A DNA stretch of 64,000 bases from Faecalibacterium sp. I3-3-89 (lineage in GTDB: Bacteria; Bacillota; Clostridia; Oscillospirales; Ruminococcaceae): the NCBI RefSeq assembly GCF_023347275.1, contig NZ_CP094468.1, positions 2,170,001 through 2,234,000 on the forward strand, written 5' to 3'. The notes below the pieces were generated by a model that worked only from the letters and a program-made list of their open reading frames with translations, did no database searches and was not told the origin of the DNA. Positions 8,591 to 16,873 of this stretch are shown in pieces (the first letter of the stretch is position 1; the number at the start of each line of letters is the position of its first letter). Made by a program: the position numbers and the translations under genes.

Positions 8591-8607
8591 GTTTTTCCGG
8601 TCAGAGC

Positions 8608-9558
8608 TTATTTCAGCACTTTAGTTCCGGTCACAGGGTCGGGGATGCCCAGCAGGGCCAGAATAATGGCCATCCGGATATAAACGCCGTTGTGGACTTG
8701 GTCGAAGTAGGCGGCACGGGGGTCGCTGTCCACGTCCAGCTTGATCTCGTCGATGCGGGGCAGCGGGTGCAGCACCGGCATATCCGATGGGGCCAGCTCC
8801 AAGAGCTTGGCGTTCAGGGAGTAGCAGCCTTTCAACCGGAGGTAGTCCTCTTCGTTGAAAAAGCGCTCCTGCTGGATGCGGGTCATATAGAGCACGTCCA
8901 GATGCGGCAGCTCGGCTTCGAGGTCTGCCGTCTCCTTGTAGGTCTGATGGAGCGGCGTCAGGGTCTCGTCCTTGACGTACTGGGGGATGCGCAGCTCCTC
9001 CGGCGAGATGAACACGAAGCGATTCCCCTCGAACTGGCTGAGGGCTGCGGTCAGGGAGTGGACCGTCCGGCCAAATTTGAGGTCGCCGCAGAAGCCCACC
9101 GTCAGGTGATCCAGCCGCCCTTTGCGCTGGCGGATGGTCATCAGGTCGATCATGGTCTGGGAGGGGTGGGCGTGCCCGCCGTCGCCTGCATTGATGACAG
9201 GCACCCGTGCATACAGGGACGCCCGGAGCGGTGCGCCCTCTTTCGGGTGGCGCATGGCGATGACATCGGCATAATTGCTCACGACGCGGGCAGTATCTGC
9301 CACCGTCTCACCCTTGCTGGCACTGGACAGCTGTGCCCCGGCAAAGCCCAGCGTCTTGCCGCCCAGCCGCAGCATGGCCGACTCGAAGGAAAGCCGGGTG
9401 CGGGTGGACGGCTCGTAGAACAGCGTCGCCAGAATGCGCCCATCGCAGAGATGTGCATAGGGCGCGGGGTCTGCCTCCATCCGGTCTGCAAGGTCGAGAA
9501 GGGCCAGCTGTTCGTCCAGAGAAAAGCTGTTCGGCTCAATAAAGTGTCTCACAGCCAT
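8608..9558 (-). CDS. pyrB: Aspartate carbamoyltransferase catalytic chain
   Basis: PyrB condenses carbamoyl phosphate with aspartate, the committed step of pyrimidine synthesis. The 316-aa protein carries the carbamoyl-phosphate loop FYEPSTRTRLSFE, the SSASKGETVADT loop, NAGDGGHAHPSQ and HPLPRIDEI. No regulatory-chain gene (pyrI) lies nearby. Its ATG overlaps the end of purA by 10 bases, so the two are translationally coupled. Pairing a pyrimidine gene with a purine gene in this way is unusual. Confidence 0.96.
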   Translation of the reverse strand: MAVRHFIEPNSFSLDEQLALLDLADRMEADPAPYAHLCDGRILATLFYEPSTRTRLSFESAMLRLGGKTLGFAGAQLSSASKGETVADTARVVSNYADVIAMRHPKEGAPLRASLYARVPVINAGDGGHAHPSQTMIDLMTIRQRKGRLDHLTVGFCGDLKFGRTVHSLTAALSQFEGNRFVFISPEELRIPQYVKDETLTPLHQTYKETADLEAELPHLDVLYMTRIQQERFFNEEDYLRLKGCYSLNAKLLELAPSDMPVLHPLPRIDEIKLDVDSDPRAAYFDQVHNGVYIRMAIILALLGIPDPVTGTKVLK

Positions 9559-10850
9559 TCTCCTTTCAGCACAAACTTCTCGCGCTCCGCGCCCGTGGAG
9601 ATGAACTGGATCGCATGGCCCAGCTGCTGTTCGAGGAACTCCACATAGCCCTTCGCTTCCTTGGGCAGGTCATCCCAGCTCTTGCAGCCGGAAATATCCC
9701 TGTTCCAGCCGGGCAGCATCGTGACCACCGGCTCCATCCGGTCGAGGTCGGACAGGGTATCGAAGCGGGGGACTTCCACACCATCCAGCCTGTAACCGGT
9801 GATGACCGGGATCTCCTTCATGCTGCTGAGGACATCCAGCTTGGTGAGGGCGATCTTATCCGCCCCCTGACAGGCCAGACCGTACCGACTGGCCACGCAG
9901 TCGAAGGGGCCGACCCGGCGGGGACGGCCTGTGGCCGCACCGTATTCCCCGCCTGCCTTGCGCAGCTTCTCGTTCCAGTCCTCGCCCATGGCGTTCTCAG
10001 CGGCAAAAGGACCGGCACCTACGCAGGTGGAATACGCTTTCAGCACGCCCACCACATGGTCGAGGCGGCAGTTGGGGATGCCGGCCCCCAGCGGTGCGTA
10101 AGCTGCCAGCGTGTTGGAGCTGGATGTAAACGGGAAGATACCGTAATCAATATCCCGCATCGCACCCAGCTGGGCTTCCAGCACGATGCGCTTGCCGCTG
10201 TCGTGAGCTTCCTGCAAAAAGGCCCCCACATCGCAGATGTACGGTGCAAACTGCTCCGCCTGTGCTCTGCACCAGCTCAGCAGCGCATCGTAGGACATCT
10301 TTTCCTGATGGTAGCAGCCCGCCAGCTCCATGTTCTTGGAGTCCAAAATCATGTGCAGACGGTTCTGGGTGCGCTCCTCGTCCAGATGGAGCAGGTCGCC
10401 CAAACGCAGGGTCTTTTTGCGGTATTTGTCGCTGTAAGCGTAGGCAATGCCGCGCCGGGTGGAGCCGAAGGCACTGCCCTTTTGGGCAAGGCGGTCTTCT
10501 TCCAGCCCGTCCTGCACCTTATGCCACGGCATGGAGATGGTAGCTTTGTCGGAGAGCTTCAGGTTCTTAGGGCTGATCTCCACGCCGCGGGCCTCGATGG
10601 CCTGCATCTCGCCTGCAAGATGGTCAAGGTCGATGACCATTCCCGTGCCCAGCACACAGGTGACGTCCGGGTGCAGGATGCCGGAGGGCAGCAGGTTCAG
10701 GATGAACTTACCCTTTTCGGTCACGACGGTATGGCCGGCGTTGTTGCCGCCCTGATAGCGGGCGACCACATCGGCGTTTTCGGCCAGCAGGTCGATGACG
10801 CGGCCCTTGCCCTCATCGCCCCAGTTGATTCCAGTAACAGCAGTCAGCAT
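9549..10850 (-). CDS. purA: Adenylosuccinate synthetase
   Basis: PurA joins IMP and aspartate with GTP hydrolysis to make adenylosuccinate, the first dedicated step to AMP. The 433-aa protein begins TAVTGINWGDEGKGRVIDLL and contains YQGGNNAGHTVV, GSTRRGIAYAYSDK, AQLGAMRDIDYG, TGRPRRVGPFD and ALTKLDVL. All of these are family hallmarks. ATG 10850 is chosen because the family starts here and AAGGAA lies upstream; the frame runs on to 10958 without support. It is transcribed with pyrB from a promoter shared back-to-back with a LysR gene. Confidence 0.96.
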   Translation of the reverse strand: MLTAVTGINWGDEGKGRVIDLLAENADVVARYQGGNNAGHTVVTEKGKFILNLLPSGILHPDVTCVLGTGMVIDLDHLAGEMQAIEARGVEISPKNLKLSDKATISMPWHKVQDGLEEDRLAQKGSAFGSTRRGIAYAYSDKYRKKTLRLGDLLHLDEERTQNRLHMILDSKNMELAGCYHQEKMSYDALLSWCRAQAEQFAPYICDVGAFLQEAHDSGKRIVLEAQLGAMRDIDYGIFPFTSSSNTLAAYAPLGAGIPNCRLDHVVGVLKAYSTCVGAGPFAAENAMGEDWNEKLRKAGGEYGAATGRPRRVGPFDCVASRYGLACQGADKIALTKLDVLSSMKEIPVITGYRLDGVEVPRFDTLSDLDRMEPVVTMLPGWNRDISGCKSWDDLPKEAKGYVEFLEQQLGHAIQFISTGAEREKFVLKGEWL

Positions 10851-10883
10851 AAACTTCAATTTCCTTCTTTTCACATTTTGCGA

Positions 10884-10921
10884 TGGCCTGCGGCAAAAGC
10901 TGTTGCGCTGCCGCAGGGCCT
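10884..10921 (-). promoter_or_regulatory. Hairpin in the purA leader
   Basis: The roughly 105-base untranslated leader of purA contains an imperfect inverted repeat (GCCTGCGGCA with TGCCGCAGGGC on the plus strand). No T-run follows, so it is not an obvious terminator. It could stabilise the mRNA or take part in regulation. Confidence 0.4.
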
Positions 10922-10939
10922 CATCCTTCGATTTTCCTC

Positions 10940-10968
10940 TTGCAATTTCCAGTCGCAATTGCTATTAT
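10940..10968 (+). promoter_or_regulatory. Promoter of the LysR gene, overlapping the purA promoter
   Basis: TTGCAA (10940-10945), a 17-base spacer and TATTAT (10963-10968). The -10 box occupies almost the same bases as the opposing purA -10 box (10964-10969). Confidence 0.6.
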
Positions 10969-10992
10969 ACGAGCAGAGAAAGAATGTGTAAA
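10964..10992 (-). promoter_or_regulatory. Promoter of purA-pyrB
   Basis: Read leftward, TTTACA (10987-10992), a 17-base spacer and a consensus TATAAT (10964-10969). Sharing the -10 region with the divergent LysR promoter means polymerase can engage only one direction at a time. Confidence 0.65.
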
Positions 10993-11047
10993 AAGTATCC
11001 TGTGTATGGCAGCGATGTAATTTTTACATGAAAGGCGGAAAAGCATC

Positions 11048-11959
11048 ATGTATGTGGACTGGGAATATTATAAGATCTTCTATTATGTGGCGAAGTATCA
11101 GAACTTTACCAAGGCGGCGCGGGTGCTGGGGAACAACCAGCCCAATATCACCCACTCGATGAACCGGCTGGAAAGTCAGCTGAACTGTGTGCTCTTCATC
11201 CGCTCCAACCGGGGCGTCACCCTGACACCGGAGGGCGAGATGCTCTATTCCCGCATTGCGTCGGCGGCGGTGCAGATTCAGGACGCCGAGGAGGAGCTGA
11301 GTGCCAGCGCCACGCTGGAGCACGGCGCGATCAGCATCAGCGCAACGGAAACGGCGCTGAACATCTATCTGTCCGAAAAACTGCGGGCCTTCCACACCGA
11401 ATATCCCGGCATCCGGCTGCGCATCTCCAACCACTCCACCCCGCAGGCAGTGCAGGCCGTGAAGAACGGCGAGGTGGACTTTGCCGTCATCTCGACCCCC
11501 GCAGAGCTTGAGTCGGGGCTGAAAATGGTGGATTTGATGCCCTTTTACGAGGTTCTGGTGGGCGGCCGGACCTTCACCGCACTGGCAAGCCAGAACCTGA
11601 CCCTGAAAGAACTGGTCAACTACCCCCTCATCTCCCTCAGCGACGAGAGCATGACCCGCAGCTTCTACCGGCAGTTCTTCCTTGACCACGATGCCGTCCT
11701 CCGGCCCGACACCGAGGCCGCCACCACCGACCAGATGCTGACCCTTGTAAAAAGCGAGCTGGGCCTTGCTTTCGTGCCGGAACCGATGGCAAAAGCTGCG
11801 CTGGAACGCGGCGAACTCGTCCAGCTGCACCTGCAGGAGATCATCCCCCAGCGCAGCATCTGCCTCGTCTACGACCACCACCGCCCGCTGAACACAGCAG
11901 CCCGGAAGTTCCAGCAGCTGCTGACCGAGCGGACCGCCCCGCCCAGAACGCAGAAATAA
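11048..11959 (+). CDS. LysR-family transcriptional regulator
   Basis: A 303-aa LysR-type regulator. The N-terminal winged helix-turn-helix (residues about 5-65) includes FYYVAKYQNFTKAARVLG, ITHSMNRLESQLNCVLF and GVTLTPEGEMLY. The C-terminal periplasmic-binding-like co-inducer domain begins near residue 95. It is divergent from purA-pyrB with overlapping promoters, so autoregulation and control of purA-pyrB are both plausible. The effector is unknown. Confidence 0.9.
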   Translation: MYVDWEYYKIFYYVAKYQNFTKAARVLGNNQPNITHSMNRLESQLNCVLFIRSNRGVTLTPEGEMLYSRIASAAVQIQDAEEELSASATLEHGAISISATETALNIYLSEKLRAFHTEYPGIRLRISNHSTPQAVQAVKNGEVDFAVISTPAELESGLKMVDLMPFYEVLVGGRTFTALASQNLTLKELVNYPLISLSDESMTRSFYRQFFLDHDAVLRPDTEAATTDQMLTLVKSELGLAFVPEPMAKAALERGELVQLHLQEIIPQRSICLVYDHHRPLNTAARKFQQLLTERTAPPRTQK

Positions 11960-11962
11960 CGC

Positions 11963-12012
11963 AAAAGACCAGAGCTGCAAAGCCTTTTCGGCCGAGCAGC
12001 TCTGGTCTTTTT
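11963..12012. terminator. Bidirectional terminator between the convergent LysR and TetR genes
   Basis: A 16-bp stem (AAAAGACCAGAGCTGC with its complement ending in TTTTT), loop of about 17 bases, lies 4 bases past the LysR stop. It is U-rich in both directions. Confidence 0.85.
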
Positions 12013-12036
12013 GTCCGGGCTTACCCAGCCCCTCTG

Positions 12037-12579
12037 CTATAATTCGATCTTTTGTGCCGCCTTGGCGATGGCCCCCAGCAGGGCCACCAGCTTGCTTTCG
12101 TCCATCCGACCGCTGTTGTTGGTAAAGGCGTAGAAGCAGCCCTGCACGCAGAACGAAAGCAGGATGCCCCGGTTCAGGTCGGCCGCAAAGGTCGGGTCTG
12201 CCTCCTCGAACCGCTGGCGCAGGCCCTTTTCGATGCTGTTGGCGAAGATGCCCTGCCGGTTGCCCGAAAACAGGATATTCACGGCCCGCTGGTTCTGCAC
12301 GAAGGCCTGAAACAGCTCCCTTGTCAGTGCATCGGTCTGATGCAGTGCCTCATCGTCATGGGTGTGGGGCACGCTGGCGAGGATCGACTCGACGAGCTTG
12401 TTTTCCAGCGCGTTCGCCAGCGCATAGATGTCCTCATAGTGGGCGTAGAACGTCGATTTGTTGATGCAGGCCAGCGCACACAGGTCCTTTATTTTGATCC
12501 GCTCCAGAGGGTTCTTCTCCCGCAGCTCCATGAATGCCTGTTCGATGGCCCGGTCGGTGCGCGCGATACGGATGTCCAC
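12037..12579 (-). CDS. TetR/AcrR-family transcriptional regulator
   Basis: A roughly 180-aa regulator with an N-terminal TetR helix-turn-helix (RTDRAIEQAFMEL, IKIKDLCALACINKSTFYAH) and a divergent helical ligand domain. Start choice: both candidate starts are GTG. GTG 12579 lies 5 bases after AGAGGTGG, whereas the GTG at 12588 sits inside that site, so 12579 is preferred. It stands alone and may regulate itself; its target is unknown. Confidence 0.85.
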   Translation of the reverse strand: MDIRIARTDRAIEQAFMELREKNPLERIKIKDLCALACINKSTFYAHYEDIYALANALENKLVESILASVPHTHDDEALHQTDALTRELFQAFVQNQRAVNILFSGNRQGIFANSIEKGLRQRFEEADPTFAADLNRGILLSFCVQGCFYAFTNNSGRMDESKLVALLGAIAKAAQKIEL

Positions 12580-12677
12580 AAAATCCACCTCTTCCGTGTT
12601 TTAGTTGATTATCCAACGGTTTTCGTCTTTCGTCGATGGACAAGCCCCCGTGGATTTTTTACAATGAAAGCAGTCCC

Positions 12678-13199
12678 TTATTCCTCTTTTTTATAGAGCA
12701 GCCCCTTGGCGTCCAGTGCCGCTTCGATGCGGTGGAACGCCTCCTCCGTGGGGCAGCTCAGGGTGTGCAGGTGCACACCTCCGGTCATCCGGCTCAGCAG
12801 GCACTCAGGCGTATCCGCCGCCTGCTGGATAAAGTGATCCACATCGTACCGGCTGGCGAGGTTGAGATTGCCGCGCAGCTCGCCGTAAAGCGGGTTCTCC
12901 ACGGCCACATCCACCACGACGCCGCCCTGATCCACCACCGTATACAGCTCTTCCCGCATCTGGTCGGCGGTGCTGTGGACACAGGCGAGGATGCCCGTAC
13001 AGCCCCGTGCCGCCGGGTGGAGCTGATAGCCCCGGGGCGTGGCGTCGATCTGGGTGCCTGCGGCCCGCAGCAGGGCCACATCGCCCACCACGATCTGCCG
13101 GGACACTCCCAGCGCACCGGCCAGCACGCTGGCGCTCAGGGGGGCGCTGGCCTCCGTCAGCCGCTCTAAAATCGCTTTTCTGCGCTGCGCAGCATTCAT
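12678..13199 (-). CDS. NiaR-like transcriptional regulator (HTH_11 plus 3H domain)
   Basis: A 173-aa protein with an N-terminal HTH_11 domain (RRKAILERLTEASAPLSAS, GVSRQIVVGDVALLRAAG) and a C-terminal 3H domain whose histidine segments are visible (VHSTADQM, DVDHFIQ, GGVHLHTLSCPT). In characterised Firmicutes, NiaR represses niacin uptake and NAD synthesis genes with nicotinate as co-repressor. Here it follows the amylase gene by 18 bases and no NAD gene is adjacent, so either its regulon is elsewhere or its role differs. GGAGG lies upstream of the ATG. Confidence 0.85.
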   Translation of the reverse strand: MNAAQRRKAILERLTEASAPLSASVLAGALGVSRQIVVGDVALLRAAGTQIDATPRGYQLHPAARGCTGILACVHSTADQMREELYTVVDQGGVVVDVAVENPLYGELRGNLNLASRYDVDHFIQQAADTPECLLSRMTGGVHLHTLSCPTEEAFHRIEAALDAKGLLYKKEE

Positions 13200-13217
13200 C
13201 TTCCGCGTTCCTCCTTT

Positions 13218-14573
13218 TTACACCAGCTGCAGCAGGGTGGCGTAGTTGGAGGGCAGCTGGACCTTCAGCTTCCCCCACTCCACCTGCGTCAGGATGGGCT
13301 GGCTGCCCACGCAGCCGGCCAGCAGATCTTTCACGCCCGCGGCCTCCACCGGCAGCTGGAGCTCCATCGACACCGGGCTGTCGCCGTTGTTGTAGACGGC
13401 CACGACGGCCTTGCCGTCCAGCACCCGGGCGTAGGCGTAGCTCTGGGTGGTCAGGGTCAGTTCCTTGACCTCGCCCCAGCTCAGCGCAGGGCACTCGGCC
13501 TTCAGCCTGCCCAGTGCAGCGTAGACGCTGGTGACAGGATTCGTCTTTTCGGCGTCGGCATAGTCGGCCAGCTCGAGGCAGGGGCGGAGCGGCCAGTCGC
13601 TGCCCCACTCTTTTTTGCCCTCGATCCCAAATTCTGAGCCGTAATAGATGGACGGAATGCCCCAAAGCGTATATACTAGAAGAGCAATATGCCGGATGTG
13701 GCCGCGGTTGCGCAGCTTGTTGGGCAGACGCTCCACATCGTGGTTGTCCGAGAAGTTGTAGAGCCGGGTGTCATGGCAGAGGCCCTGCAGCCGCCGCATG
13801 GTGTGGGCGATCTCAAAATAGTTGTGGTCGTTGTGGCCGCTCCACAGGCCCTTGTGCAGCTCGTAGTTGGTGACAGAGTGGAGCATCTCGGGGTTGGCCC
13901 AGCGGCTGTAATCCCCGTGGATGACCTCGCCCATCAGCCAGAACTCCGGCTTCACTTCGTTGGCAAGGCGGCACAGTCCCTTCATGAAGTCAAAGTCCAG
14001 CACGTCGGCAGCGTCCAGACGGATGCCGTCGATGTCGAACTCCTCCACCCAGAAGCGGACGGTATCAAAGTGGTAGTCCTGCACCTCGGGGTTGCGCTGG
14101 TTCAGCTTGACCAGCAGGTTGAAGCCGCCCCAGTTGCCGTAGGAGAAGCCGTCGTTGTACTCGTTGTTGCCCCAGAAATTCACATCGCAGAACCAGTCCT
14201 TATAGCGGGCGTTCTCGCGGTGCTCCTTCAGCTCCCGGAAGGCGAAGAAATCGCGGCCCACATGGTTGAACACGCCGTCCACGATGACCCGCTGGCCCCG
14301 CGCATGGCAGTCGGCGACGAATTTTTTGAACTCCTCATTGGTGCCCAGCCGCCGGTCTACCTGCCGGTAGTCGATGGTGTCATAGCCGTGGGAGCCGCTC
14401 TCGAACAGAGGGCCGATATAGATCGCCGTACAGCCAAGCTCCGCCGCGTGCTCTGCCCACGCATCCAGCTTCTTGAATGCCCCGGGGACAGGCTGCCCGT
14501 CATTTTCATGCGCGCAGCCGCACAGTCCCAGAGGATAGATGTGATAGAATACCGCATTGTCATACCAAGCCAT
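13218..14573 (-). CDS. GH13 alpha-amylase-family glycoside hydrolase
   Basis: A 451-aa cytoplasmic GH13 enzyme with no signal peptide. Catalytic motifs are present: the nucleophile Asp in DGIRLDAADVLDFD, the acid/base Glu in FWLMGEVIHGDYS and the transition-state Asp in NFSDNHDVERLPN. The short C-terminal beta domain follows. ATG 14573 is chosen from AGGAG 11 bases upstream. It probably trims maltodextrins or glycogen-derived oligosaccharides. It is divergent from glgB, which supports a role in alpha-glucan metabolism. Exact specificity is not determined. Confidence 0.9.
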   Translation of the reverse strand: MAWYDNAVFYHIYPLGLCGCAHENDGQPVPGAFKKLDAWAEHAAELGCTAIYIGPLFESGSHGYDTIDYRQVDRRLGTNEEFKKFVADCHARGQRVIVDGVFNHVGRDFFAFRELKEHRENARYKDWFCDVNFWGNNEYNDGFSYGNWGGFNLLVKLNQRNPEVQDYHFDTVRFWVEEFDIDGIRLDAADVLDFDFMKGLCRLANEVKPEFWLMGEVIHGDYSRWANPEMLHSVTNYELHKGLWSGHNDHNYFEIAHTMRRLQGLCHDTRLYNFSDNHDVERLPNKLRNRGHIRHIALLVYTLWGIPSIYYGSEFGIEGKKEWGSDWPLRPCLELADYADAEKTNPVTSVYAALGRLKAECPALSWGEVKELTLTTQSYAYARVLDGKAVVAVYNNGDSPVSMELQLPVEAAGVKDLLAGCVGSQPILTQVEWGKLKVQLPSNYATLLQLV

Positions 14574-14747
14574 TGTCTGTACCGCTCCTGTTTTCAAAAG
14601 TTCTGCCGGGCTTCTCGAAGCCCCGGTGTTGTATTCAGTATAGCACATTTTCCGACAAAAGTGTGGAAATAGTGTTGTATATTTCTCACATTATTCCCTC
14701 CCGAACCGATACTCTCTGTAAAAATTGCGATAAAAGGAGTCTTTCGT

Positions 14748-16712
14748 ATGAATCTTCCCTCTATCCCCCGTTCCTTCTTCAGCGGCGACTGCTTCGACGC
14801 CTACCACGTCCTCGGCGCACACCCTTGGCAGGGCGCTCGCGGCGAAGAGGGCTGGCGCTTTGCCGTCTGGGCACCCGGCGCGACCGCCGTGGAGGTCTGC
14901 GGCGGCTTTGACGGCTGGGGTGCCGGCGTCTCTCTCCAGAAGGCCGACACCGGCGTATGGAGTGGCTTTGTGGCCGGGCTGTGCGAGGGCGACCTCTACA
15001 AATACCGCATCCACGGCGCCGACGGCAGCGTCGTTATGCGGGCCGACCCCTACGCCTTTGCCTCCGAAGTCCGCCCCGCCAACGCCAGCCGCCTGACCAA
15101 GCTGGATTTCGCCTTTGACGACAGCGCGTGGATGGAGCGGCGGGACAAGTGCCGCAACCTGCCCATGAACATCTACGAGCTGCACGTCGGCAGCTGGAAG
15201 CATAAGCCCGGCTCCACCCGGCCCGACGGCTCGGACGGCTGGTACGACTACGAAGAACTGACCCGGGAGCTGATCCCGTGGCTGCTGGAGCACCACTTCA
15301 CCCATGTGGAGCTGCTGCCGCTGGCCGAGCACCCCTTCGACGGCAGCTGGGGCTACCAGACCACCGGCTACTTCGCCGTCACCAGCCGGTACGGCACCCC
15401 GGCCCAGTTCGCCGCCTTCGTCAACGCCTGCCACCGGATGGGCATCGGCGTCATCATGGACTTCGTCCCCGTCCACTTTGCCGCCAACGCCGACGCGCTG
15501 GCCAACTTCGACGGCACCCACCTCTATGAGTACGACAGCGACGTGGGCCACAGCGAGTGGGGCACCTGCAATTTCAACTACTACCGCCGGGAGGTGTGCA
15601 GCTTCCTCAGCAGCGCCGCCGCCCTCTGGATGGAGGTCTACCATTGCGACGGCATCCGGATGGACGCCATCTCCCGCGCCCTCTACTGGCAGGGCGACCC
15701 CGCCCGGGGCGTCAACGAGGGCGCAGTCACCTTCCTGCGGAACCTCAACCACGGCCTGAACGAGCGCTGGCCCACCGGCATCTACATGGCTGAGGACTCC
15801 ACCAACTTCCTCAAGGTGACGGCCCCCACCCGCTACGACGGCATCGGCTTCGACTACAAGTGGGACATGGGCTGGATGCACGACACGCTGGACTACTTTG
15901 CCACCCCCTTCGGCGAGCGGCCCAATGCATACGGAAAGATCATCTTCAGTATGCACTATTTCTACAACGAGCTGTACCTGCTGGCCCTGAGCCACGACGA
16001 AGTCGTCCACGGCAAAAAGACCATCATCGACAAGCTCTGGGGCACCTACGAGGAAAAATGCGCCCAGCTGCGCACCCTCTATTTTTATATGTATGCTCAC
16101 CCGGGCAAAAAGCTCAACTTCATGGGCAACGAGATCGCCCATTTCCGGGAGTGGGACGAAAAGCGGGAGCTGGACTGGGGCCTGCTCCAGTATCCCTTCC
16201 ACGACGCTTTCCAGAAGTATTTCGCCTCCCTCAGCCGCCTCTACGCCACCCAGCCTGCCCTCTATGCGGGCGAATATGACCCCCGGTGCTTTGAGTGGGT
16301 CGCCAGCGAGAGCCGGGACGAGGGCGTGTATGCATGGCTGCGCAAGGGCGCAGGCCAGACCATCTTCTGCGTCATGAACACCCAGAACACCGCCCACAAG
16401 AAGTTCCCCCTCTACCTGCGCTTCCCCGCCGGGGCAGAAGAGCTGTTGAACACCGAAGCCCCCTGCTGGGGCGGTGCGGACAAGTCAAAGCCCAAGGCCC
16501 TCCACACCACCGACGGCGGCGTCTATGGCCGGGACTACACCCTCACGGTGGACCTGCCTGCCATGGGCAGCCGGATGTTCCGGCTCACCCCCGAAGCGCC
16601 CCGCCCCGAGGCCGCACAGACCAGTGCACGGCGGGCCGCTGCCGCACGCCGCAAGGCCGCACGCACCCAGAACGCCAAGGCTGACGCCGCAGCGCACAAC
16701 TCCAAAAAGTAA
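14748..16712 (+). CDS. glgB: 1,4-alpha-glucan branching enzyme
   Basis: GlgB makes alpha-1,6 branches in glycogen. The 654-aa protein has a CBM48 N-domain ([29 protein letters not shown]) and a GH13 barrel with [19 protein letters not shown], the nucleophile Asp in [15 protein letters not shown], the Glu in YMAEDSTNF and [13 protein letters not shown]. It ends in the usual beta domain. The last 35 or so residues form an Ala/Arg/Lys-rich basic tail ([17 protein letters not shown]) not needed for the fold. AAAGGAG lies 8 bases before the ATG. No other glycogen-synthesis gene is present in the window. Confidence 0.95.
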   Translation: MNLPSIPRSFFSGDCFDAYHVLGAHPWQGARGEEGWRFAVWAPGATAVEVCGGFDGWGAGVSLQKADTGVWSGFVAGLCEGDLYKYRIHGADGSVVMRADPYAFASEVRPANASRLTKLDFAFDDSAWMERRDKCRNLPMNIYELHVGSWKHKPGSTRPDGSDGWYDYEELTRELIPWLLEHHFTHVELLPLAEHPFDGSWGYQTTGYFAVTSRYGTPAQFAAFVNACHRMGIGVIMDFVPVHFAANADALANFDGTHLYEYDSDVGHSEWGTCNFNYYRREVCSFLSSAAALWMEVYHCDGIRMDAISRALYWQGDPARGVNEGAVTFLRNLNHGLNERWPTGIYMAEDSTNFLKVTAPTRYDGIGFDYKWDMGWMHDTLDYFATPFGERPNAYGKIIFSMHYFYNELYLLALSHDEVVHGKKTIIDKLWGTYEEKCAQLRTLYFYMYAHPGKKLNFMGNEIAHFREWDEKRELDWGLLQYPFHDAFQKYFASLSRLYATQPALYAGEYDPRCFEWVASESRDEGVYAWLRKGAGQTIFCVMNTQNTAHKKFPLYLRFPAGAEELLNTEAPCWGGADKSKPKALHTTDGGVYGRDYTLTVDLPAMGSRMFRLTPEAPRPEAAQTSARRAAAARRKAARTQNAKADAAAHNSKK

Positions 16713-16722
16713 TATTTGGTAA

Positions 16723-16760
16723 AGAATATCCCGTCTGCTGAGAATGCGGCGGGATATTCT
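16723..16760 (+). terminator. Likely glgB terminator
   Basis: A perfect 11-bp inverted repeat (AGAATATCCCG with CGGGATATTCT) lies 10 bases after the glgB stop. The following sequence has only a short T stretch, so termination may be weak. Confidence 0.55.
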
Positions 16761-16873
16761 GCGTTTCAGCGCCCTCTGCAGCTGGACAAGCCTTGACGCA
16801 GCCATTATACTGTTAGATGGAAAGTTGTGTGCTTCACCCTTTTTACAAGCTGAACGAAAGGAACCGTCCTTCT

